Positions 1 to 11,104 of a stretch of DNA of 64,000 nucleotides are shown here, piece by piece (position 1 is the first letter of the stretch; each line of letters opens with the position of its first letter). A model generated the notes under the pieces. The model made no database searches. It was given only the letters and a program-made list of their open reading frames with translations, and was not told where the DNA came from. Origin of the DNA: Telopea speciosissima (Eukaryota > Streptophyta > Magnoliopsida > Proteales > Proteaceae); assembly GCF_018873765.1 (NCBI RefSeq), contig NC_057922.1, positions 10,243,563 to 10,307,562 on the forward strand. The letters run 5' to 3'. The position numbers and the translations under genes were made by a program.

Positions 1-180
1 TATTACTTCCCAAGTGGAAGACTTCTTTTGAAATGATTTGATTTTGTAATATAATTATGGGAAAGGGAGGCTTCGTGTAACTAGGGTTTTCTCTTGGAAC
101 TAAATTGTAAATCTGGACAGGCTTAAGGGTTTCCTCATTAACACCAAAAATAAGTTTTCCCATTGAGGCCGAACCTAAAC

Positions 181-350
181 CTATGCTCGAGAGATTGTTG
201 TCCATACATTGATAAGGGATGTATGGATTCTCGAGAAGAGAAGAGCCATGGTGGTTCCCTTCGGACCGCCTGGATCCCATGAGTGAATAGAAAGTTGGAT
301 CTACATTGGATCTCACCTGAATCGCCCCATCTATCCTCCTGAGGAGAAGA
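181..350. other. Plastid-derived insertion (NUPT)
   Basis: The stretch from the ctcgagagattgttg word to the cctcctgaggagaag word matches what I remember of the plastid inverted repeat in the spacer near rps12 3' end / trnV / rrn16. It keeps the inverted pair around the ctcgag and tctcgag words. Compared with the plastid version as I recall it, several CG dinucleotides have become TG or CA (gccgtgg to gccatgg, cacgag to catgag), as expected for methylated nuclear DNA. Flanks are ordinary nuclear sequence. The identification is from memory, not from an alignment. Confidence 0.65.
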
Positions 351-613
351 AAGAAAGAAGCGGATGTGCCCAGATCATTGTTTGAGGTTTCGGAAGAGCT
401 GGATTGGCCAATTTCTAGTTGATTATGTATTCCACCCGTACAAATCATGGGCAAAATGTTAAACATTCAATTTTTTTAAAATGAAACTAGGGGTAAATGC
501 ATCCGATATGGGCCAATTTGGTTCGGTATCGATCAAGACCGATACTATATCTAATACCGATTCCTAAATCCCTAGTGCAGAATCTCTTTCACACTCTCTC
601 ACATTTCATATAT

Positions 614-682
614 AGGTTGTATACCCTCTCGTTAGAATAGTTGTTTTTATCATTCGAAAATGCGAAATCAACCCAGAACACA
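614..682. repeat. Foldback MITE, degraded copy
   Basis: The core gttgtttttatcattcg followed by a cgaaatcaaccc arm is shared with the foldback elements at 37009-37118, 42563-42690 and 56685-56787. This copy is the most worn. Confidence 0.4.
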
Positions 683-805
683 ACTAAAATTGTTTACGCA
701 CGTCCTTTTATTTATTGTCTTTCTTATATGTGATTTTCTTATTGACATCTTGAGCTGTGTCAAATGAATTGTATTCTTATATTTTTTGTCATTTTAATAC
801 AACTA

Positions 806-870
806 CAACAACAATAAACTCAATCTTATCCCAACTTAATGAGGTCGGCTACATGGATCCAAACAAAACA
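806..870 (-). repeat. RTE-type LINE 3' tail
   Basis: Read on the minus strand, it gives a ggatccatgtagccgacc word, then a ttgggataag word and a (ttg)n tail. The same 3' end occurs at 44.5 kb, 48.7 kb and 58.7 kb. Only the tail is left. Confidence 0.5.
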
Positions 871-2425
871 AATTTTTTTTGTCATTTTAATATGACACGC
901 AATTTTTTGCAACGATAGTAATAGTGTCATTTCACTTGTATAATCGGAAAAATATAGATGACAACAATATCTTTTGATAATGATATAATAATATGTTGTT
1001 TTCAAATTATTTTTGAAAATCCTTTATACCCTAATAATGGTGTTAAGTTCTAAATAAACTTATAGAGATGTCATTCGAAACACTCTTTATTTATTTTATT
1101 TTATTTGCATCATAAGGTATGTTTACGATTTCTTTAGGAGATTCTCACGGGATACAACTCAGACTTTTTACCTCTCTAATGAGTTCTTGCTTACAGAGCT
1201 CTGAACATGTTCATGAAAATGATTGTTAGAAAGCTCTCCTACCACAAAGACAAATTGTTGCTTCAACAACTACAACCAACTTCCAATATTACGACTTATA
1301 ATTTCCTGCAGAGATTGCACAGATAACACAACATGAGTAAAAAAACATTGAAACCCTTCAACAAAGGAATTGATAGAGACACCCTTAAACTCGTGACAGC
1401 CATTATTAACCCATTCAAAAAATTTTGAATGATAATTCCCATTCACCGGCAACTCAGACATTGCCTCTCTTATTTTCAAAACTGTATATTTATTTCAGCC
1501 CAGTGAATCCGGAAAACGGCAAAGGGTATCACGTTCCACTGCAGTTCTCCTTTATTAGAACCACCGATCTTAACATATGAACTCAGAAATATCTTTTCAG
1601 TTTATGGCTGTCGGAAAATCTAAAATAATACACAGAAACTTGCAGTGTGCGAGCAGGATTTGGCTTTTCTCCTGTGAGCACCCCGTCCAGGGAGTGCTCA
1701 GTGAGGCATCCAACGGCAGGACTAATCGCAGCGCACTAGGATGTGTTCTTGGCCCCACCCAAAGAATGTGCAGGGATTTTTTCATCCACTTGACTCAAAA
1801 CTAAGAACCCATGTTTTACTATTGAATTATTAACTAATACTCATCTTAAACTCATGCATGGGATTGTCAAGTGTGAGAGGATGTAAAAATCATTAAACAT
1901 AGTTTAGGGGTTTTCTTGTCTATTACACATGGAAAATCACTACTTTCTTCTTACAATTACTATTAGGCAGAAAAGGCCTTTTTGGACAGGCCAACCCAAG
2001 AAACGAAGCCTCCTTATATGGCTCACCTTTGTTATGCCATCTAGAAGGGTGATTTGGTAAACTTGGATGTTGGATAGATAGAATATAATCTGCAATTTGC
2101 ATTGGCCATTTACTAAATTTCATAGCCAACTCAATATCAAATCAATTACCTCCTATGCATGCATTAGTGGTTCTTCTTGCATTTCATTTTTGAGCAGACC
2201 ATTTTTTCAACCATCTTCAAAAATATGTTTTTATTTTACTAGATTTAACAGCTTTAAGGAAAATTCCATTATAAAGATCAATGAAACGGAAAAATATCTC
2301 TTGCAATTCTTTGTCCGATACAGTTCTCTAGTGCCTCTAATAAGAGGGGGGGGGGGTGACCCCACCCGGACAGTCCACCCCCTGGACAGTGTGTTCGTGT
2401 GTTCGGGCAAGGATAGGGTGGTCAC

Positions 2426-2966
2426 TGTTAGAATCATATTTTAATTAAGATTAATTAAACCCATATAATGGACTAATATTAAGTCTCCTAATTTAACTAA
2501 ACCAGCCTAACCCTAATTGTGGTCTAATAAAGAGGGTCATTGAGTGGTTTTAGGAATCCTATGTGGACTGGTTTTGGTGTGGACAGATAGATTCCTATTG
2601 GAACTATGATGAAAGAGGCCCTTTAGGAATTACTATATAAAGAGAGCTAGGTCCCCCCTCTATCCATCACAATTAATTATTCTCAATCTCTGTTGACGAG
2701 TGCATTCTAGAAGAGAGGGAGATATTCAATGTTCATCATCCCTGTGCATTCGGTATTCTCATCAAACCAGTTACTTCGGGAATAGAGGGGAAGCACCTAA
2801 ATCTTTGGTCTTTATTTTTTGCTGCGATCATCATCACTATGGATGTGAAACAAGGTTAGTGGTTCTATCCCTGTTCTCTATTATTTATTTGATTCTATTC
2901 TTGAACGTCCTATAGAGATCCTGACTTTTATGGTCTTGTCCCTATTCGGATCAAACTAATCTAACA
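2426..2966 (+). mobile_element. Ty1/copia-type LTR with adjacent primer-binding site
   Basis: The 541-bp block starts TGTTAGA and ends TCTAACA, a perfect short inverted repeat of the TG...CA kind. It is followed at once by tgtggtatcaaagct, which fits a primer-binding site for initiator tRNA-Met. A TATA-like tatataaag lies near 2634. No second copy of this LTR was seen in the window, so it is a remnant of a broken element. Confidence 0.65.
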
Positions 2967-2969
2967 TGT

Positions 2970-3165
2970 GGTATCAAAGCTTGATGGACAATTAGGGCAT
3001 TAGGAAGAGGAATGTTCAAGGCCTTAAGTTTAGTTTGGTAATCAACCATTCTAATAATGTAATCCTTAATACTCCAAGAACCATTATATTCCATATTAAA
3101 TAGCCCTGGTAAAAGTGTCCCAATCCTAATATTCGATGAAACTATGTATCTCTTAGATTGCATCT
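2970..3165 (-). mobile_element. Copia gag-like fragment
   Basis: The minus strand encodes a short peptide with the pattern of copia gag proteins (a GS-x5-DYI motif, then KLKAL and a VHQAL-like end). It lies next to the LTR above but in the opposite orientation, so the element has been rearranged or two remnants abut. It is a fossil only. Confidence 0.4.
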
Positions 3166-3714
3166 AGCAATTCTCTGGCAGTACATTGGTCAAGCAGACC
3201 ACCTTTTAGGTGTTCCGATATTGACCTTTTTATGGACAAAAAATCGCAGAGGATAAAGATCCCAATGAAACATGACGGCTCTGTTTAACTACAAGGGAAG
3301 GAGGAAAAGTAAGGTGAAGGGAAATATTTGCATTTCCTTTAAAACATATTTCACTTCTGGGAAAGATATCTGCATTTTTTTAATAACCAAACACTGTGAT
3401 TTTTTTTTTAAATATATTTCATTTTCTAAGAAAAATATTTATATTTTTTTCTCCTCAAGTGGATATGCGAGGCAGCTGTGCAGCTGGTGCTCACAAGACA
3501 AGGGCAAAATGACCGACCCACCCACTGGCCACTGCCCGAGCACCCGGGGATCCAAATCGGGATACGAGAGCTTACGGTCTTTACACCCAATCCTGTCATA
3601 TTTGAAACTTGAAAGGCAAGGAAGGAACAAAGCCAATAAATAGAAGCAAAACTGATCGCAAAGAGGTTTCACGGCACACGAAGCCGATTAGAGAATTCAC
3701 AGCACATCAGCCCA

Positions 3715-6700
3715 ATGGAGCCACCACCCTTTCACCACAGCCGCAACCACAACCATAGGTACGTACCAATAGCCCCTCCTAGGTTTTCCGGCGACCGGGA
3801 TATTTATCACCACCACTTCCCACCACCTCCACCATCAAGACATCCTCCTCTCCCCCCTCTTTACCACCACTACCAACCTATCTATAACGACCCAAGAAAA
3901 CAACACTTCTTCGATATCGATGACTCTCGTAGGGTTTCCATCTCGGATCGCATTATCTTCGATAACCACAAAACCCCATTCCTAGACGAACATCCCCATC
4001 TTTGTGATCCAGAATTCAACAATGCCGATGCCTGCAATCAACGTCCGAGTACTTTACCTATTTGTTGGGAGAATGAACCACCTTCTCGCAATGCCCACCC
4101 TATGTCTCCTTATCGAACTGCACCGGATGGGAAATTCATTGATTGGAAGAGGTTTGAAGATGACCAAGAAGCTGCCCTCTTTCTTGAGTATCCGATTGAT
4201 GGGCTTGAAAGGAATCAGAACGATTATATCTTCTTGGATCGGAGTGATAAACATGTTAATACTAGTGGTAGTGATAATGGTAATTATTTCCAGAATCATA
4301 TTTCGTTTGCGAACACTATGTCTTCTAGGAATCATGCCCTGCTGGCGGGAAATCGTGTAATGCATTTTGATATTGAGTCCGATAGTGGGCGGTCCTGGGA
4401 GGGTAGAGGAGCAGGAGATGGGTTGGATGAAGGTAGGATATGGGTTTCAGCAAGGCCGAATTCTAGAGATACAGGTTTTTTGGTTCATAGGATTGAAGAG
4501 ATTATGGGTGAGGATGATATTCAAGTTGTTTCTCAGAAAAGTTTTCCGCTCATTACGAAGATGGGGCAATTTAGTAACAGGGTTGGTGGTGAACGTTCCA
4601 AAAAGATTGTTTACACGCCAAAGAAGAAAAAACAAAAGAAGAGTGCTTTGTAGAGAATTCAATTGGGGATAGCTACTAAAAGGAAGTTGCATTCTTCTGC
4701 TTATTTTGGTGATTTGAACTCGGGTTCCTTTAGATATAAAGACCCTATAGAGTTTTCAGATCAAAGATTTGAACTGGATGTTTCTTTCAAATCTAATACC
4801 CTAGTGGCCAAGGCAGTTATGGCTCCTTCAAATACTGTGGTTGGTTCTGATAGGTCAAGTACAACCAAGATTAACAGGATAAAGAAAGTCACTGTGCCTG
4901 TTTCAGTCTCATCAAGTTCACGGCTTACTGAGTTTCATGAGGGACCCTTAAGTGCTGATGGTTCTTCACTTGGTGTGGATGATGTCTTAAGTTCTGACAA
5001 GGGTCCAATGCTGTCGGAAGAGAAACATAGTTCCTTTAGATATAAAGACCCCGTACTGTTTTCAGATCAAAGATTCGAAGAAGAAAGGGTGGGCAGTGTA
5101 GTTGAACTGGATGTTTCTTTCAAATCCAATGCCCTAGTGGCCAAGGCAGTTATGGCTCCTTCAAATACTGTGGTTGGTTCTGATGGGTCAAGTACAACCA
5201 AGATTAAAAGGATAAAGAAAGTACCTGTGCCTGTTTCAGTTTCATCAAGTTCACGTCTTACTGAGTTTCATGAGGGACCCTTAAGTGCAGATGGTTCCTC
5301 ATTTGGTGTGGATGATGCTTTAAGTTCGGATAAGGGTCCAATGTTGTCGGAAGAGAAACATACAGTTTCTGGTACTGGAGTAATGGATAATATTGGTTCA
5401 CAGCCTGGTCCAATTGAGGTCAATGCATCAATTGGGAAAAGGGCAAAGGAAGGATCTCCTGAGGCTATGGCTTCAACCAAACCTAGCATTGATGTTAATG
5501 TTAGTCATTATGGGATGTGCACAAGAAAAATTATGAAGAAAAGGAAAATCATGGCCACAAGTTCAAGTTTTTCCATTTCACAGGCATCCGAAATCAGCAA
5601 AGAACCCAGAAATGTTGATCAATACACCAGTGGTGCGGCTGCTATCTTGAGTTCTGACAGTGGTAGAATGGTGTCAGAAGAGAAAACAAGCATGTCTGCT
5701 GTTCAAGGAATCAAGAATGTTGGTTTGCAGCCTTGTCCAAATACAACCACTGTATTGCTTGCAAAGGGTTCAGTCCGAGGATCTGCTGTTGCTATGGTCT
5801 CACAAAAGGTTGTTCCTGACATTGAAGTTGCACCTAATGCTAAGAAGATTAAGAAAGACGTTGGCCTTTTCTCTGGTTTGTCTAGTTCACGGTTATCTGA
5901 AATCCACGAGGGACCAGTGAACACAAATAGCTCTGTGCATGTTGCCGATGTTAACTCAGATGCCACTAAGAATGAATTTAATTTGGATAAGAGAAGTACA
6001 GTTTCTGATGTTATGCTTGCAGATGATGTTGATTCAGATTGTAGTACAGATGGGCCCACTACATTGCTTGAGAGTAGTCTGGTTGAAGGTTCTCCTGAGG
6101 CAATGGTTGAAATGACAGGTGATGGCAATTTTGGTTCAGATGGGACATGTACAAATAAGAGTATTGAGAAGACAAAAGTCACTTCACCATCTCCAGCATG
6201 TTTAAGCTCACAATTATCTGAAAGCCCTGAGAAACCTGTTGGTGGAGATAGCCCCATGCATTGTGAGGATGCTGTCTCAAGTTCTGACAAGGTCCTGATG
6301 GATTCAGCAGAGAAAGTTACAGTTTTTAAAACCAGGACGGCGGGTTCTATTGGCAAGCAGCTTTGTCCATGTGTAGTCAGTGTGTCACTTGAAAATAGTA
6401 TTGTGAAAGGATCTCCAAAGGCTACAAATACAGTAAGTGATGTTCTGACTATTGAATCTAATGTGACATCTACTTGCAAAATTAAGAGGAACAGAAAAGT
6501 TCAGGTACTGGAAATTCATGAGAGGCTTATTAGTGGGAATAGCTCCACCAATAGTGAACATCCCACATCTAATTCGGACAATGTACCATCACAGTCAGAA
6601 GAAAAATCTATAGTTTCTGATATTGGGAAGATGAGTAATGTTGCTTCACTTCCTTATTCAAATGATTTTGCTGTTACCGATGAAATCATCACACTAAAAG

Positions 6701-8873
6701 GATCTCCAAAAGGTTTGGATTCAACAAAAAGTGTTCTAAATGTTGGTTCTGATCAAATGTGTGATTCTAGTATTAAGCGACAGAGGAAAGACCTGGATTT
6801 GTCTAGTTTATAGGAACCTGATATTCATGGGGGACCCATATATACTGATAGCTCCATTAATGATTTATCGTGTTCACAGGGATCTGATATTTATGTGGGT
6901 CCCTTAAATACTGATAGCTCCATCCATGATTTGAATGCCACCACCAGTTCTGAAAAAGTTCTGTCGTGCTCCAAACAGAAAGTGGCAGTTTCTTGTATTG
7001 GATATGGGGATAAATTTGCCTTGCAGCCCTGTCCAAATAAGGTTTCTGTTCTGCTTGAGCCTATTTCAGTTAAGGGATCTCCAAAGGGAATAGATTCTGT
7101 TATAGGAGGCTCTAGTGAGGGCATCACAAGACATGATCACCCTAAGCCTATTGCTTGTTGTAGTTCTTTTGTTGAGCATCCAGATGGTGCTATTCCTGGT
7201 GTAGCCATGGGCAGTTATCACGGATGTCCTCTTCAATATGATATCTTAGGCAAGGAATGTGGAAGTGGAAGAGGAAGAGAAGAACAAACAGCAGAAGTAG
7301 ATTATATCCTTGGAAGAGAGAACTCCAAAGATACTTCTGTATTGCATCCACAGGCACAAGGGCAACTGGATGGAGTGCCTTTGGATATCCATACTTCTCG
7401 CTTAGATGAGAGTCCTCCTGGTATGGCCATGGAAGGCAATGCGTCTGACCATATTATGAAGGATGAGTGGCCATCTGCTTCTGATCATATTAGGAAGGAT
7501 GAGTGGCCATTTGCATCTGTGTATTTGTCTCTGGGCATCAAAATTATTTCTGACTCCAATGGGGAGCCAATGGGATCTGTGCCTGATAGAAGTTCGAAGA
7601 TGGAGTCTCCAGAATCTTTGTCTACAGTTCCAGAGTTACACATTCTGAATACTGAACAGTCACTGCCAAACATATCCAATAAAAAGATTGTTAGGGACAA
7701 AATCAATAAAAGATATAAGAATACCAGTGTGAAAAATGCATCTGCTTTAACTGCCAGTAATTCCTGCACATTCAAACCTGATGTCAATATGAAACCAGAT
7801 AAAAAAATGCAGAGTGATGGATTCCGAGCAGAGAAAAAATGTCATTGTCATTACAGGAAACCAGACAACCATCACCTAATCTGGAACTGACAGTTGGAGA
7901 ATTGAATGGAAAGACCTCCCAAACTTTCAAAGTTCCTAGGGTATTTCAAGCTTGGTCATCTTTGGTTTCAGGTTCACTTAAAGATACAACCCCTTCAGCT
8001 CACATTACAAATTCACGGACGTGGCGGCGAACAGATGATCCTTCTGCACCATTGGCTGGAAAAAGGTCATGGTCAAGCACCAGCTCTTCACTAATGCAGT
8101 CTCCTAAGAAGTTTGGAAAGGTCCAGAGCACTTCTTATAGCTTTAGAGGTAACAGCCTTGTAAGGAAAGGTGCTCCCAATTCTGGTTTGCCCCAAAACTC
8201 TCCTAGTTTGAGTACAACTGTTTATTGGTTGAGTACTGTGGGTAAAGATGAAACCAATAACACTACTGCCTTAGAATGTAAGGGTAACAACAGTTACTCT
8301 CTGAGTTGTTCAAGAGCTGGGGGAGCAAATCCTTTTGAGAGTCCAAAAACACTGGCATTGCCACACAGCAGCAAGTTACAAAACTCCACAACAAAATCAT
8401 CACAGGATTATATCACTCACACATCGAACGATCCTCTTTCAAAGGGTGGTTTAGAAACATCTCCAGATCCTACCAATGTTACTGAAAAGGAGGATGCATC
8501 CAAGCATCCGAAAACTTCTAAAAAGCAAGCCAGTCTAAGCAACAACTTGGGAATTCAAGGTATTTTAAGTGATAGTAGTTCACAGTCCTCCAAGATGAAG
8601 GGAGTAGTGTATGTAAAGCACAAGTCAAATCAATTGGTTGCTGCTTCTAATCCTGGAATTTTTTATCCATCCATCAATGTTCCTGACAAGACACAGGCAT
8701 TATCTTCTTCCGTATCTTCTGATTGCAACTATAAAAGAAGTAAGAATCAACTTATTCAAATTGTTCAAATTCCAGGAAATCAGGTCCGGCAATTTGTTGC
8801 CATCCCCGATGACAGTTCAAATTCAGAGGAGCAAAGGGTTTCTACAGTTCCATCCCTAAAATGCAGCAGAAGT
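3715..8873 (+). CDS. First coding block of the C3H7-like locus: low-complexity head and ~100-aa repeats
   Basis: It starts MEPPPFHHSRNHNHRY, rich in Pro and His, which is usual for the N-terminus of this family. The KKKKQKKSAL motif and the RIQLG that follows the UAG at 4651 fit a conserved basic stretch in homologues (from memory). From about 4725 to 7080 the protein is a series of related units (SSSRLxExHEGP, then SSDKxxxxSEEK, then QPCP, then VKGSPKA). From 7839 on, in the shifted frame, comes the recognisable ITNSRTWRRTD and RGNSLVRK region. The likely donor is gtaagtaag at 8874, though the frame stays open to 8978. Apart from the breaks there is no reason to doubt that it is exonic. Confidence 0.7.
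4725..5363 (+). repeat. In-frame tandem duplication in the C3H7-like gene
   Basis: Copy 1 (4725-5030) and copy 2 (5031-5363) begin with the same ttcctttagatataaag and are nearly identical. Copy 2 has a 27-base in-frame insertion (EERVGSVVE). The 306-base unit keeps the frame. It is the youngest duplication in a longer series of degenerate ~95-100-codon units reaching to about 7080. Confidence 0.85.
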
Positions 8874-11104
8874 GTAAGTAAGAGAAGGCCTCATAAAGGT
8901 TGGTATTTATGGACTCCTTCATTATGTGGTACTGTCTTTCCCTTAACAAATGCTCCACCTTCAAAGATAATGGTTTAAATATTTGTATTGCTGCCTTTTT
9001 TAGTGTTCCCAAAGATGCTTCAGATTTGTGCTTGGCATGGTTAATGTTTGAGACACTGATATATCTCAAGATGCGACAAATAAAACTTCATTTCTTAATT
9101 TATTCCTTTGATTTTCTGGTATTCAAGGTACACTAAATAGAACTTCTTTCAACATTATGATGAGGCAAAACCATAATCCTAAGATTGTTATTGACCATTA
9201 CATTATGTAAGGTAAAGAATTGCATGGTAAGCTGATTGGACGATTGATGTAGTCCTAGATTAGTAGATAATCCAACTAGGAGCCAGTAACCAGGATCTGC
9301 TATGAACTGGTAAATTGGATAGGCCAAAATTGGGATTTGGGTCAAATTAGGGTTAGGGTTTAGTGGAACCTAGGGTTTGATGGTAGGGTTAGGCTAAGTT
9401 AGTGTAGGGGAGTCTATCAGTGAAGGTTACGTTAAATTTTGATTGGGGGGGGGGGAAGGTGTGCTGGAATTGAATTGCAGCAATTTAGGGTTGGGTTTCT
9501 GGGTTTCTGGAAAGAGAATAATAATGGAATCTAGGGTTTAGGGTTGTATGTTGGGCCTATAACCAAGATCGAGTTTCCCACTAGGTGTGAGGGAGATTTG
9601 GTCCAAGTTTGGGTGGATTTTGATGGTCTGATGTAATGTTATGATGAAATCACAGAATTAGGAAGTAGAATAAAAATAGAAACTTAGGGTTTCAGACAAA
9701 CCAGTCACCAGTCAGAGATCAGATTTGGAATAAAAGAGAAGATGAAGATTGCAGGCTGTGCTCCAAATAAGATCCAATAACCTGAAGTTGAAGTTCAGAA
9801 GTTGCAGCAGCAATAAACTGGAAGAAATCAGAAATCGAGCTTCAATGGAGAAAACCAGATTTCGAACAAAGCTGTGGGCTGATCCTCCTTCAAACAGTGA
9901 TCGAGTAACCCTCTTGAATGGCATAAACTTGCTATCAGATTTTCACTGGTTTGGCCTGCAGACCCTAACCTTCTAATTTGGACACTCCTTCACAACTCAC
10001 AAGATAGCCATTGGAACTGGCTGAAATTTTCAGGAGAGAGTCCCCTCTGTCCCTGCTACACTCGATTCAAGTTTGGGTCTCTTCACATTGCTGGTTTGAT
10101 TTCTACACACTCATTAGTACTTTCTAATTTTGAAAACCCACTTCTGTTGTGTTTCTGGCCATTGAATGTATTCTCAGATTTGTCTATTTACTTCCCTACC
10201 TAAAGCCTGAGTGTTCTCACTGAGTTTATTGGAGTTTGAAGGTTATTATTGGGACTGTAAACCCTAGTTTGCAGTCTTACATTAGGAAGGGTGGGGCTGG
10301 AGTGGGAAGGTTTGATTGGCTGATGTATCATAAAGCCATACTAACTATTACAGGCCTTATGAAATAATCAGGCTAACAAGATGCTGTTGTATACTCGTAT
10401 TGAGGCAAATATCACTTGCCTCACCTACAAGATTATAAATTATATTTAAGTTTGGATAATGGATAACACTTGCCATCACTGATATGAGGTCCTAATTGCT
10501 TTTAGAGTTTAATTTTAAAGGGTGCGAGGTGCCCCCATTATACCAAACATAAGCCAAAACAAATGACACTAAAAGTTACAAAATAAAGTAAAAGCAAGCT
10601 GTAAGAAAAACCCTGATATACTTAGTCATTAAAATAATACTGCCCAATGAAGTGTTAAATCTATCAAACAAATGTCTGTGCATCAGAAACTGATTTGAGG
10701 CTTCTGTCAGAAACATATATATTTGTACTCAAGTTGAAATTTGAAGACAAGCTTTATCTGGAGCCTTCTTCGCCAGAAGTGAAGTTATTTTTAGGGTTAT
10801 GGCTTGCAATATGTGGTTGATCTACAACAGTTGGGGGCTTTTATTTGTCAAGTTTCTTCTGTTAATGGAGATTCTTTCCGTTCCATTTTGCAAGTTTCCT
10901 TTGGTGAAGCTCATTCACTCACTCTTCTCTGGATGAGTAAATACAAATACCAAGAGATTGATTATTTTTTGAAGGTATCTTTGGATCATATCCCTAGAGA
11001 AGACAGTTCAAATTCTACCTTATGAGATTTGAAGCACTCCCATTTTGTAGGGCAGTCTGTACCCATCCTGTATTGTAACAATTTCTGCTTCTTGTTTTTT
11101 TTAG
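8874..11104 (+). other. Large intron of the C3H7-like locus
   Basis: It runs from gtaagtaag at 8874 to the tttttttag acceptor ending 11104. Most of it is non-coding. It includes an LTR-related segment (9248-10030) in minus orientation. I could not find here the coding segment that homologues carry before the zinc-finger exons, so either another exon escaped me or that part is lost. Confidence 0.5.
9248..10030 (-). mobile_element. Fragment related to the LTRs at 22.4-25.9 kb
   Basis: It begins tgtagtcctagattagtag and soon reads actaggagccag, matching the reverse complement of the end of the LTR at 22381-23596. After that it has similar short runs (ttagggttagggtttagt). It is divergent, with an uncertain right end. 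It is a fossil in minus orientation inside the intron. Confidence 0.4.

Larger units (their letters stand above)
1..2425. other. Gene-free, repeat-rich left edge
   Basis: No reading frame here resembles a protein. The AT-rich stretch contains the plastid-like block, a foldback element and a LINE tail listed separately. A G+C-richer patch near 1660-1790 carries the word gaggcatccaac, which recurs in the foldback elements near 42.2 kb and (as ggatgcctcc) near 55.6 kb, so it is probably a worn relative of those MITEs. Confidence 0.5.

Noticed and set aside
5703-6479. 258-codon minus-strand frame in the C3H7-like gene
   Set aside because: It mirrors the Ser-rich repeats of the plus-strand coding block and resembles no protein.
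4651-6813. Programmed read-through of the two UAG codons
   Set aside because: No read-through context such as CARYYA follows either stop, and other frame breaks exist in the same gene, so decay or sequence error is simpler.
7842-7857. A 16-base GT...AG intron that would explain the frame change
   Set aside because: It is far below the minimum length of plant introns.
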